Source: Clostridium frigidicarnis
GTDB taxonomy: Bacteria; Bacillota; Clostridia; Clostridiales; Clostridiaceae
DNA: 64,000 nucleotides
Direction of reading: 5' to 3'
Assembly: GCF_900111985.1 (NCBI RefSeq)
Contig: NZ_FOKI01000011.1
Location: 1 to 64,000 of the forward strand
The position numbers were made by a program, and so were the translations under genes. Shown piece after piece: positions 1 through 12,000 of this stretch (positions within the stretch are counted from its first letter, which is position 1; each line of letters starts with the position of its first letter). The notes below the pieces were generated by a model. That model was not told the origin of the DNA. It did no database searches and was given only the letters and a program-made list of their open reading frames with translations.

Positions 1-2887
1 TTTCTATTCTAAACAATGGTAATTTGCGTAAATCAAAAGGTTTTATAAAGTTCTCTATCACTATTTCTATAGGTTTTGTTTCCCTTCTGCTGTTTAGGCT
101 AAACTCATAATCACTTACTACTTTTTGTACTATTTCACCATCAACAATTTCAAAATAAGTTCTTAATGCTTCATGTCTTAAAACTAACTTTTTAAATGTA
201 TCTTCTATTTTACTTTTATCAATAGAACCTTGAACTTCAAAAATGCAAGGCATGTTGTAAGCTACATTTTCTTTATCAAAGTCTTGAATTATATACATTC
301 TCTTTTGTGATGATGATGCTTCATAGTATTCTCTTTTCTCTATTGTTTCAATACCTTGAAATATCCTATTTTCTTTTGATTCTATGCATTGAGCTATTTC
401 TTTTATTGTTTGTAACATAAATATTTCTTTCATTGAAATTTCAACATTAAACTCTTTGTAAATTTTTCCTACTAGTATAGCTACTGTCAACGAATGTGCT
501 CCAGTATTAAATATATTATCATTTATACCAATATTTTTAATTTGTAATACCTCTTCGAATATCTCCACTAGCTTTTTTTCTATTTTATTTGTTGGTGCTA
601 CATATTCATCTATACTATCTATTTTTTCTTCGATTTTTAATAATTGCTTCCTATCTATTTTTCCATTTGGAGTTAATGGCATACTTTGTAAATAAATAAA
701 GTATGATGGCATCATATACTCTGGAAGATCTTTCTCAAGAAAATCTTTTAGCTCATAGCTGCTATACTTTTCTTCTGATTCATAATATGCACACAAATAT
801 TGATTTGTAATCTCTCCCTTAGCTAATACTACTGCTTCTTTTATTCCATCAAGTTTCTGTAAATTACTCTCTATCTCTCCTAGTTCAATTCTAAATCCTC
901 TTATCTTAACTTGGTAGTCTATCCTTCCTAATAATTCTATATTTCCATCTGGTAGCCATCTTCCTACATCTCCTGTTGAATACATTTTTTCATTACATTC
1001 AAATGGGTTTAAGATAAATTTTTGCTCTGTTAATTTCTCGTTATTTAAATATCCTCTTCCTATTCCATCACCACTTATATATACTTCTCCTATAGCCCCT
1101 ATTGGCCTCAATGTTAATCTTTTATCCAATATATATACTTTGGTGTTTTGAATTGGTTTACCTATATTTATCCTATCCTCATTTTCAATTTTTCTTATAG
1201 TACTCCATACAGTAGTCTCAGTAGGACCATACATGTTATATATGTCTAAACTGTATTTTTTCAACTCATTTAATAAAGTAATAGGTAATGTGTCTCCTCC
1301 AATAAGTAAAACTTTAACCTTTTCTAAACTCTTTCTAAACCTACTACTTTGTAAAAACAATTTCATTCTAGATGGAGTGCTTTGAATTACTTTTATATCA
1401 TCTTTCTCTATTATTTCTCCAATCAAATCTCCATCTATACTTATATCATCTTTTGTTATGGATACCGTTAACCCTTTAGTAATTGGTAATAATGTTTCTA
1501 AAACAAAAATATCAAAGGATATGGTTGTTATGCACAATATACTTTCATGTTTTATAATGTTCGTTTCATTAGCTACACCTTCAATAAAATTGTTAACCTG
1601 CTTATGTTCTATCATAACCCCTTTAGGATTTCCAGTTGACCCTGATGTATAAATCACATACGCTAAATCATTGCTATTATTTAATACTATAGGATTATTT
1701 GAGTCTCTATCCACCTCAATTTCATCTATGTTAACAATCATACCATCATAAGTGACATGACTTTTCCACTTAGAACCTGTTATTACAATAGGAGCTCTAC
1801 TATCTTCTAAAATAAAATTAATTCTATCTATAGGATAATTAGGATCTATTGGTAAATATGCAGCTCCTGATTTAAGTATAGCTAACATTGCTACAATCAT
1901 ATCTTCAGATCTTTGAAGAAATATACCAACTATATCATCCGATTTTACTCCTTTTTTACGTAATACTTTTGAAAGAGCATTTGCTTTTTGATTTAATTTA
2001 TCATATGTTATCTTTCTGCCATCAAATTTCAGAGCAACTTTATTAGGAGTTTTTTTTACTTGTTCCTCAAATAGTTCTTGTATTGTTTTTTCCATAAAAT
2101 ATTCTTTCTTAGTTTCATTGAATCCTACTAATAACAATTCCTTTTCTTCTTTTGACAAAATATCAATTTGATCAATTTGTATCTCTACATTATTTAGTAC
2201 ACTCTCTAATATATTTTCAATATGTTCAAAAATTTTATTTGTTGCCTCATTAATATAAAACTCTTTATTATACTGAAGAGTTAAATATATTCCATATTCC
2301 TCCAATGAAAATATAAAGCTTAGTCTTCCATTTAAATTTTCTATTAACTTTTTATCTTGCAGATTATCCATTAAAAATACAATATCTGTTAATGGGGACT
2401 CTTTATCATAATTTACTTCATCCACTAAATCATATATTTTATTAATAGGATAACTTCCATTCTCATAAGATTGCTCTATGGTACTCTTTGCCTTTAATAA
2501 TACTTCTTTAAAAGTATAAGTTCCTAAAATTTCTTCAAAAAAAGGAACTACTGAATTCATTACATTTTTATCTTCTTTTTGCTTAAATATAGGCGATTCT
2601 ATAGCTATATATTTATTGTTTGTGTATTTATAAGCTAACACTACTAATGTTGAATATAAAAACATAAATATTTTCTCTTGTGAATTTCTGCATATTTTTT
2701 GTATTTTCCTAAAATTGTCTTCTTTTATACCATGAACGGTTACCTTATTAGTGTATCCTTCATTGCTTTCATAATTCTTAAAAGGCATTGTTGTTTTAAT
2801 GAATTCATTGTTTAATTTTGATTTCCAAAACTCTCTCTCTCGTTGCATCATATTACTTACAATATCAATGTTTATATTTCTCTCCAT
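1..2887 (-). CDS. NRPS, C-lobe-A(Gly)-PCP-C..., 3' part outside window
   Basis: Partial gene: the frame is open from ATG 2887 to base 1, so the C-terminus lies outside. The protein opens with only the second lobe of a condensation domain (starts at the EFW..L segment; no HHxxxDG), about residues 1-240. A complete adenylation domain follows, about 265-760 (YTSGSTGNPKG, YGPTETT, RGFRIELGEIE). A carrier domain has its Ser in TGAHSL near residue 795. A new condensation domain begins near 850 (ASSSQKRMY, RHEALRTYF) and runs off. The specificity residues I read are D-I-L-Q-L-G-M-V-W-(K), the known glycine code. It lies downstream of the 3,844-residue synthase, whose last domain is a complete C domain probably serving this module. 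The ribosome site is weak (TGGGG). Gly prediction is good; the later order of domains is unknown. Confidence 0.93.
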   Translation of the reverse strand, partial: MERNINIDIVSNMMQREREFWKSKLNNEFIKTTMPFKNYESNEGYTNKVTVHGIKEDNFRKIQKICRNSQEKIFMFLYSTLVVLAYKYTNNKYIAIESPIFKQKEDKNVMNSVVPFFEEILGTYTFKEVLLKAKSTIEQSYENGSYPINKIYDLVDEVNYDKESPLTDIVFLMDNLQDKKLIENLNGRLSFIFSLEEYGIYLTLQYNKEFYINEATNKIFEHIENILESVLNNVEIQIDQIDILSKEEKELLLVGFNETKKEYFMEKTIQELFEEQVKKTPNKVALKFDGRKITYDKLNQKANALSKVLRKKGVKSDDIVGIFLQRSEDMIVAMLAILKSGAAYLPIDPNYPIDRINFILEDSRAPIVITGSKWKSHVTYDGMIVNIDEIEVDRDSNNPIVLNNSNDLAYVIYTSGSTGNPKGVMIEHKQVNNFIEGVANETNIIKHESILCITTISFDIFVLETLLPITKGLTVSITKDDISIDGDLIGEIIEKDDIKVIQSTPSRMKLFLQSSRFRKSLEKVKVLLIGGDTLPITLLNELKKYSLDIYNMYGPTETTVWSTIRKIENEDRINIGKPIQNTKVYILDKRLTLRPIGAIGEVYISGDGIGRGYLNNEKLTEQKFILNPFECNEKMYSTGDVGRWLPDGNIELLGRIDYQVKIRGFRIELGEIESNLQKLDGIKEAVVLAKGEITNQYLCAYYESEEKYSSYELKDFLEKDLPEYMMPSYFIYLQSMPLTPNGKIDRKQLLKIEEKIDSIDEYVAPTNKIEKKLVEIFEEVLQIKNIGINDNIFNTGAHSLTVAILVGKIYKEFNVEISMKEIFMLQTIKEIAQCIESKENRIFQGIETIEKREYYEASSSQKRMYIIQDFDKENVAYNMPCIFEVQGSIDKSKIEDTFKKLVLRHEALRTYFEIVDGEIVQKVVSDYEFSLNSRRETKPIEIVIENFIKPFDLRKLPLFRIE

Positions 2888-2953
2888 ATATACAAAACCC
2901 CATTTTATTTTAAATTTAACTTTATCCAAATTTAAATGCAGCTACTTATAATT

Positions 2954-2989
2954 TACACTTCAGATAAAGTAAAATTTACCTGAAGTGTA
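2954..2989. repeat. Intergenic hairpin between two synthetase genes
   Basis: A 10-bp perfect inverted repeat (TACACTTCAG / CTGAAGTGTA), with a smaller GTAAA/TTTAC palindrome in its loop, lies 33 nt past the stop of the 3,844-residue synthase. On the transcribed minus strand it is followed by AATTATAAG rather than a U-tract, so it looks more like an RNA-stabilising or weak-pause hairpin than a normal terminator. On the plus strand it would be followed by ATTTTTATTTT. Confidence 0.6.
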
Positions 2990-3021
2990 TTTTTATTTTA
3001 CTAAATTATAATTTTTTATAT

Positions 3022-6000
3022 TTAAAAATCAAAATCATCATCTAATTCGATGTTTTCTATAGTTTCAAAGTCATTAACTACATTCATCTCAGATAATTTT
3101 ACTTTTGAGTTAACAGCAATTTGACTTAACATATCTATATAATTCTTTGCAAAGGTTTCAATAGTTTCCTTTTTAAATAGTTGCTTATCATAACTTATTG
3201 TTGCATATATTCCTTCTCCTGAATCATATGCACTCATTGTCATATCAAATTTTTCTGCTTTGCTTTTTAATTTATACTCCTTTAATTTCATATCATTCAT
3301 AATCAATTTGTTTTCTTTTGTGTTTTGCATTACAAACATAAAATCAAATAAAGGATTTCTACTTAAATTTTTGGGTATATTTAATTTACTTATTAAATCC
3401 TCAAATTGATAATCCTGGTTTTTGAAAGCTTTAAAAGTTTTATCCTTTACTTGCAACAAGTACTCTTCAAAAGTATCTTCATCTCTAATAGTAGATTTTA
3501 AAACTAAAGTATTAACAAACATACCTACAATACTTTCGAAATCATCTAAATTTCTTCCTGCTACTGCAGTACCTATTAGTATTTCTTTTTGATTACTGTA
3601 TTTAGATAACAATATTTTATAAATAGACATTAATAAAATATTGAGTGTCGTTTCTGTTTTATTCATAATACTTTTTAAACTTGGTATTATTTCTTGTGGT
3701 AATATAAACTCTAAACTCTCTCCATTGTATTGCTTTATTTTTTGTCTTTGAAAATCTGTTGGTATATTTATTACTGGTGCTTTATCTTTTAACTCATTTA
3801 TCCAATAATTCTGTTGATTTTTATATTCATTGCTCTTTATAAACATATTATGCCATTCAGAATAGTCTTTATATTGAATATTCAATGGATTTAAAACTTT
3901 ACCTAAATATATTTGTGAAAATTCATTTGCTAGTATAGACATAGTTGTTCCATCTGCAATTATGTGATGGAGATCAAATACTAATATATGTTTTTCTTCC
4001 GTTATTTTTATAAGTGCAGCTCTTAATGTAGGTGCCTTACTCAAATCAAAAGGTCTAACAAAAGAATTAATTATGTTGTCTATTTCCTCATCATTATTCT
4101 TATTAGTTTGTTGTAAAGTAAAATTAATATCCTCAACGTTATATATCTTTTGGGTTATATTGTTATCAGCTTCCTTAAATGCAGTTCTTAAGTTTTCATG
4201 TCTCTTTATTAATCCTTTAATTGATTCTTCTACCTTAATAAAATCTAATTTACCATCAATTTGAAAAGCAACACTTATGTTATATGCAGTACTTTCCTTA
4301 TCAAATTTTTGAACCATATACATCCTCTTTTGGGCCGAGGATGCTTCATAGTATTCTTTTTCTTCTGCTTTTTCAATTTTAAAATAAGGATTTTCTTCTG
4401 CACTTTCAATAATTTTGCTTAATTCTCTTATAGTTGGTGCTTTAAATAATTCATTTAAACCTATTTCCTTATTTAACTGCTTGCGAATTTTAGCTAATAC
4501 ATTCATTGCTTTTAGTGAATGTCCCCCTAAATCAAAAAAGTTATCATTTACACCTATATTCGATTTCCCTAGAACATTACTCCATATATTTGATAATTTG
4601 TATTCTAATTCATTTTCAGGAGCTTCATACTCATTTAATTTATCCTCCAAATTCGGCATAGGAAGAGCTCCTTTATCAACTTTACCATTGGATGTTAATG
4701 GAATATTTTTCAGATATTCAAAGTATGTTGGAATCATATATTCTGGTAATTTTTCTTTCAAATATTCTCTTAAAATTGATTTATCAATTTCTTTTTCACT
4801 TACTATATATGCACAAATATATTTTTCTTGTTTATCTTCTCTCACTATAACTAAAACTTCTTTAACATGCTCATGCTGCAATAATTTATTTTCTATCTCT
4901 CCAAGCTCTATTCTAAATCCTCTTATTTTAACTTGATTATCTATTCTTCCTAAGAATTCTATATTTCCACTTTGTAGCCATCTAGCTAAATCCCCTGTTT
5001 TGTATATCTTTGTACCTTGTTCAAATGGATTATCTATAAACTTCTCTAAAGTTAATTCTCTTCTATTTATATATTCTCTTGCAACTCCGTCTCCACTTAT
5101 ACATAGCTCTCCTGGTATCCCTATTGGTAGCAATTTATTATTCTTATCTAAAATATATATCTTAGTATTTTTTATTGGTTTACCTATTGGAACTAACTCA
5201 CGTACATTTTCATCTCTTTTCCATATACTTGCACATATCGTTGTTTCTGTTGGTCCATAAGCATTTATATATTGAATCTCTCTAGGAATTTTGCTAACCA
5301 TTGATTTTTTAGCTTCACTTCCAGCTGTTATAATTAATTCAACCTTAGATTCCTCAAAATCAATTTCATTCGCAATGAATGGTGGTAAAGTCAATACATT
5401 TATATACTTGGATTTTATATAATCATTTAATTTAGATGTATTCATTAATACTTCCTCAGATATAATATGCAACTGTGCTCCAAATAACAGCCCCATATAA
5501 ATCTCATAAACAGAAGCATCAAATGCTATATTTGAAAATTGTAATATTTTTTTTGTTGAATCAATATTAAAATCATTTCTAAAAACATTTATTAAGTTAA
5601 CTATACCTCTATGTTCTATAGCAACTCCTTTTGGCACTCCCGTAGTTCCAGATGTATATATTATATATGCTAAATCCCCGCATTCTCCTATTCTCTCAAG
5701 ATTATCCCTATAATTATCAAATAATTCCTTATCACTCAAGTCTAATACTTCACAATCAAAACTCTTACCACGTATTAGATTGTTTTTTGACAATAAAATC
5801 GTAGCATTGCTATCAGATATCATGTAATCTATTCTGTCTTTAGGACATTTAGGATCTATAGGTAAATACGCACCACCAGCCTTTGATATACCTATTATAC
5901 CTATTATCATCTCTAATGATCTCTCCACCATTATTCCAACTATTGAATTTTCCTTAACCCCTTTACATCTCAATATACTTGCAATACTATTTGCTTTTTC

Positions 6001-9000
6001 ATTTAATTCTTCATAAGTTAATTTATCATTTTCAAATACTAATGCTATATTATTTGGAGTCTTCTCCACTTGAGATTCAAATAATTCTTGTATTGTTGTT
6101 TCTTTATTATATTCTAAATTTGTTTCATTAAATTCATGTAAGATTTGTTTCATTTCACTTTCTGGTAATAAATCAACTTCACATATCTTTATTTCATAAT
6201 CATTCACTATCTTCTCTATTATTGTGCAATAATGATTTATTAATCTTTCTATTGCACCCTTATTAAAGAGTTTTGAACAATATTCTATGCTACACTTTAA
6301 CGTATTACCTTTATCTAGCACATTTAAAACCAAGTCAAATTTAGATACTTTACTTTCAATATTGTATATTTTTAATAAAGCGTCGTTTAATTGAATACTA
6401 GTAACCTCATCACCATCTTCCATATTGAACATTACATCAAATAACGGATTCCTGCTCATATCCCTCTTTAAATTTAACTTTTCAATAATTTCTTCAAATT
6501 GATAACTTTGGTTTTCATATGCCATTAAAGAATTTTCCTTAACTTCGTTTAAGAAATCTATATATCTCTTGCTTCTTTCTGGCCTATTTCTTAAAGCTAA
6601 TGTATTTACAAACATTCCCATTATATTTTGAAGATCAAAATGTGTTCTTCCTGATATTGCAGTTCCTATTATTATATCTTCCTGTCCACTATATTTTGAT
6701 AAAAGTATATTAAAAGCAGACAATAATACCATATGCATTGTTGTTGAAGTTTCTTTTGAAAGTTTTCTAAGATCCATCGTAATCTTTTCATCAATTTGAA
6801 AATTTATACATCTACCTTCAAAACTTTGAATTGCTGGCCTCTCATAACTGTAAGGCAAGTTTAAAGTAGGCACTTGTCCACTAAATGCATCGATCCAATA
6901 TTCTTCTTGTTTTTTTAGTTGTTCCGATTTTAAAAAATTGTTTTGCCATGTTGCAAAATCCTTATATTGAAATTTTAGTGATTCTAATATTTTTTCATCA
7001 TATAAATCTACAAATTCTTTTGTTAATATCTCTACAGACACTCCATCTGATATTATATGATGCACATCTATAAGCAAGTAATGTTTCTCACTACATGTTA
7101 TTAACTCAGCTCTAAATAATGGTGCTTTATTCAAGTCAAAAGGTCTTATGAAATTTTTTATAATCTTTTCTATATCATCATCTTGCTTCTTTATTAAATT
7201 AAATTCATAAAACTCATTGATTCTTTGTACTATTTCTCCATCTATAATATCAAAATATGTTCTTAAAGCTTCATGTCTATTTACTAATTGATATAAAGTT
7301 CTTTCAATTTTGTCTTTATCTATTTTTCCTTCCATTTCAAATATTATAGGCATATTATATGCAACATTAGCTTTATCAAAATTTTGAATCATATACAATC
7401 TTTTCTGAGCTGATGTTGCCTCATAAAATTCCTTTTTCTCTATCTTATCTATATTTAAATAAATAGTTTCTTTTGTTGACTTAAGAAGATGTGCTAACTC
7501 TCTCAGTGTAGATAGTTTAAATAGTTCCTTAAATGAAATTTCTCTATTAAATTCTTTATGAATTTTAGATATAAGTATTGTTGCTATTAATGAATTTACT
7601 CCTAATTCGAACAAGTCATCTTCTATACTTATATTTTTAATATTAAGTATTTCTTCACATATTTTTATCAACTTAATTTCACTCTCACTTAATTGTGTAT
7701 TATCATACACCTGTTCTATTATTTGTAGTTTACCTACTGCAACTTTACTATCATTTAATGGCGGTATTTCATCTATTTGTACAAAATATGATGGAATTCT
7801 AGATTTTAAGCTTCTACTTTTTATATATTTTGCAAGTTTTTCAATATCAACCTTTTTATCTTTGTTACTTACAAAATAAGCTACTAAAATCTTCTCATTT
7901 TTTTCTTGAATATATACTTCCTTAATAAAACTTTGCTTTATATCTTCATTAAGATTTAAAATATCTTTAATTAAAGCTATATCAATATAATCTTTTTGTT
8001 TATAATTTTGTTTAGTACATATAAGCTCTAAGTTTCCATCATCTAAAAATCTAGCTATTTCTTTAACTTCATATAACTGTTTTTTGTTTGATAATTGTGT
8101 ATTTTCAAAACACCCTCCCGATATACATAAGTTTCCTGGTACTCCAACTGGCATATCATACTGTACATCGTTTTGTATATAAATTTGATTATCATATATT
8201 GGTTTACCAATTGGTACTCTTTTTAATATTTCTTGAAAATTCCTATCATCCTTAAAATCATAGAATGTAATTGTAACTGGAATTCCTGATGGATTATAAG
8301 TGTACACTAACTTAATTTCACTTAGTGAACTTTTCTTAAAATCTTTTATGTGTTCATTTAATAATAACCCATCACTAACTGAAATTACCTTTATCCTATT
8401 ATTTAGTTGAACTTTTTCTTTTAAAATACTTTTAAATATATCTGTAGTGATACATAATGCATCAACACTATATTCTTGAATTTGTTCTAAGTCAAACATA
8501 TCATTATTATTCTCTAAAACAACTTCACATCCATTAAATAGTGCTGCAAATATTTTTTCTAATGTTATATTTGAACATACTTTTCCTATTTGAAGTATTT
8601 TATCTCCTGGTTTCATCATTAATACCTCTTTAATTGATATATATTGTTGACATAGTGCACGATGTGATATACTTACCTTCTTAATAGAATTTTCTTCATC
8701 TTTACCATATACTATAGTTGCTATATCATTAGGAGATACTCTGTTGTTTATTAACTCTACATTTTGGTTGTATATTTCTTTTTTGTTTAAATCTAGTAAA
8801 ATTAAATTACAATTTTTATCTTCAATCTTATCTAATAGAACATAATCTGTTAATATTGTAGTAAACTTTTCACATATATTCTTTTCAGAATCTAAAATAG
8901 TATATGATTTACCAGATTTCAATACAGATAATATACCCACTATTATATCTAATGGATTTTTTAAATATATAGCTATCGTATTTTCATTATTCAACTCTAA

Positions 9001-12000
9001 ATTAATAATATAATTAGCCACTTTACTTGAGCTATTCTCTAAATATTCATAAGTTAAATTTTTTTCTTTATATGATATAGCTGTTTTTTTACTATAATCT
9101 TTTGCTACTTGCATAAAAAAATCTTGAATACACATATTCTTATGATTTATTTCTTTTAATGATGTTCCATGAAATTCATAAGGTGTTATTAATGGTATAT
9201 TAGAAATTTTATTTTGGTGATTTCTCATTCCTTGCGCCAATAAATATACTAAATATTCCATCCAATACTTAACCATATTTTCTTCAAATAAGTCGCCATT
9301 AAAACTATAATCTATTCTTATTTTCCCTTCTATTTCTACAATATTTATACTTATGTTATGCTTTACATATTTTGCAGGATATGCAACAAATTCTGTTTCC
9401 ATATCCATATATTTTGTTTTATCTACAGGTAAATCCATATTAAACATAACATTCACATTAGGTATATTGGTTATTTTTCCTTGTTCCTTCAATTCGCTTA
9501 ATATCTTTGCAACAGAATAACGTTGAATTTCATATACATCCATCATTTCATTCTTTATATAATTTACATACTCACAAAAATTCAACTCATTTTTAACTTC
9601 AACGCAAAGTGGAATCATGTTTACACACTGTCCCATCAAATCAGCAGCTCTCATTAATACTTGTCCAGAAGTAGGAATTCCTAACACTATATCTTTTTGT
9701 CCAGATAATCTATCCATTAACACAGCAACACCTGCTAAAAAAGTAACAAATACTGTATTTTTATTTAACTTACTAAAATTTTTGATCTCTTTAGTAAATT
9801 CAGCTCCTAATTCAATATAGTCATTTTTTCCTTCACAATTATTAAATTGCTTCTGCAAAGAACTTGTAGGTAATTTAATATCTGGTATTACCTTATTAAA
9901 CTTCTTGATCCAATAAGTTTCAGCCAAACTTTTTCCTTCATTTTGACTCTCCTGCCACAATGTATAATCTCTAAATTGTCTAGCTTCTTTAGGTTTATAG
10001 TCCCTTCCATTAATCTCTGCAAGGTAAAACTCTTCTAATTCTTTCAAGAAAATATTGATTGACCACCCATCCGCTATAATATGATGAAAAATAGGAACCA
10101 ATCTGTATCTATCATGACTTAACTTAATTATACATACACGGAATAACGGTCCTTCTTCAAGTATAAATGCTGTATTACTTTCTTTTTGAAACCATTCATC
10201 TATTTCTTTTTTCTGTTCTGATTCCTCAAGATTTGAAAAGTCTACTAATGATAAATTTGTTTTAATATATGGCAAAACCTTCTGATTCTCTCCATCTTCA
10301 CATATAACAGTTCGAAGTGCTCCATGTCTATCTACTACTGATTGAAGTGCCTTATTCATAGCTTCAATATTCAATTTACCATGTAGTTCTAATACGATAG
10401 CTTCATTATATGCTATAGATTTCTCTCTACCAATCTGTGTAAGAAACCATAACTGTTTTTGTTCTTCTGTCAACTTAAATATATCTATATTGTCTTTGCA
10501 ATTATTAGATTTTTTTAAAAAAAAACCTGCATTTTGCATCTCTCTTATACTTTCTTTAACAACCTTAATTATATAAGCTACATCCTCATCTGAATGAGAT
10601 GTAGATAAAAAACAATTTCTCCCTTCCCATACATACACTCCCTTATCAAGCATATAATAGAATAGGAGCTCAATATTCTTTCTTGATGCAAATCTAAATA
10701 ACGATCCAAAATGAACTAATTCTATAGGTACATCTTCTTCACGGAAAAATGCATTTAATTCTTCTGCCATCTTAGCAGTCTTATTATTTAACTTCTCTTG
10801 AAGTTGTGGCCCTTGTTCTTTTAAATATGTCAACATTGCTATAGAAGCCGCCATAGCAAGTGGATGATGACAAAAACTTCCTGCAACAAAAGTTCTTTTA
10901 TCCTCATTTTGTGGATATGAATCATCTCCAAAACTCCACATGCCTCCATCAACAGAGTCAAGATATTCAGCCTTTCCTGCTACTACCCCTATAGGCATTC
11001 CGCCACCTACTATTTTCCCATAGGTAACCATATCAGCCTTAATACCAAACCATGCTTGAGCTCCACCTTGATGAATACGAAATCCTGTAATAACTTCATC
11101 AAATATTAACGCAGTTTTTGACTCTTCTGTTATTTTTCTCAATTCCATTAAAAACTCTTTTGGCTGAAAATCTGGACGTCTACTCTGTACAGTCTCAACC
11201 AAAACAGCTGCAATTTGATGCGCATTCATTCTTATTGTTTCTAATGCTTCTTCACTACCATATTCCAAAACTAAAACATCTTCTACAACACTATCTGGTA
11301 CACCTGGTGCCATAGGAATTGCATGTGATTTTTGCCCTGATTTATCCATACTTGCTCTTGCTAGAATTCCATCAAAGGTACCATGGTAACTTGCTGAAAA
11401 CATAACAATCTTAGAGCGTCCTGTACAGGCTCTAGCTAGTCTTACTGCTACCATTACTGCCTCTGTTCCTGAATTATAAAATGCTACTCTTTCTGCTCCT
11501 GTCAATTCTGAAATCAAGCTTGCAGCTTGACCAGCAAGTGATGTCATTGGACCAAGTACTCCTCCATTTTTTAATTCCTTCTCAACTGCTTCTATTATAA
11601 ATGAAGGTTTATGTCCTAAAAGGTATGTTCCAAATCCCATCGATATATCAATAAATTGATTATCATCAACATCCCACACCTTACTACCATGTCCATTCTT
11701 AACAATGAGTTGATATACCATTTCTTTTATTGATGGTCTAAAACCTGCTACATTTCTATTATTAGCTAATACATGTCTATATTCTTGAGTAAGTTGTTTA
11801 GTTCCTTTTGTACGTTTAGTGTATCTTTCTATTAATGCACTTATATGCTTTTGTTGTTCAACTTTATCTGAAGTACTACCTTTTATGTTCAATTTTTGAT
11901 ATGGAACATAAGGTATGTTTATTTTTTCAGTTTCTTTTATTTTTTGTTTTTTATTAACTTGTTCCTCAATTTTTATCACTGGTTTTTCTTTTTCCTCTTC

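Noticed and set aside
1458-1652. Plus-strand 64-codon frame within the first NRPS gene, and similar plus-strand frames across the whole cluster
   Set aside because: They lie opposite strongly supported synthetase domains, have no ribosome sites or recognisable content, and follow from the low stop density on the antisense strand.
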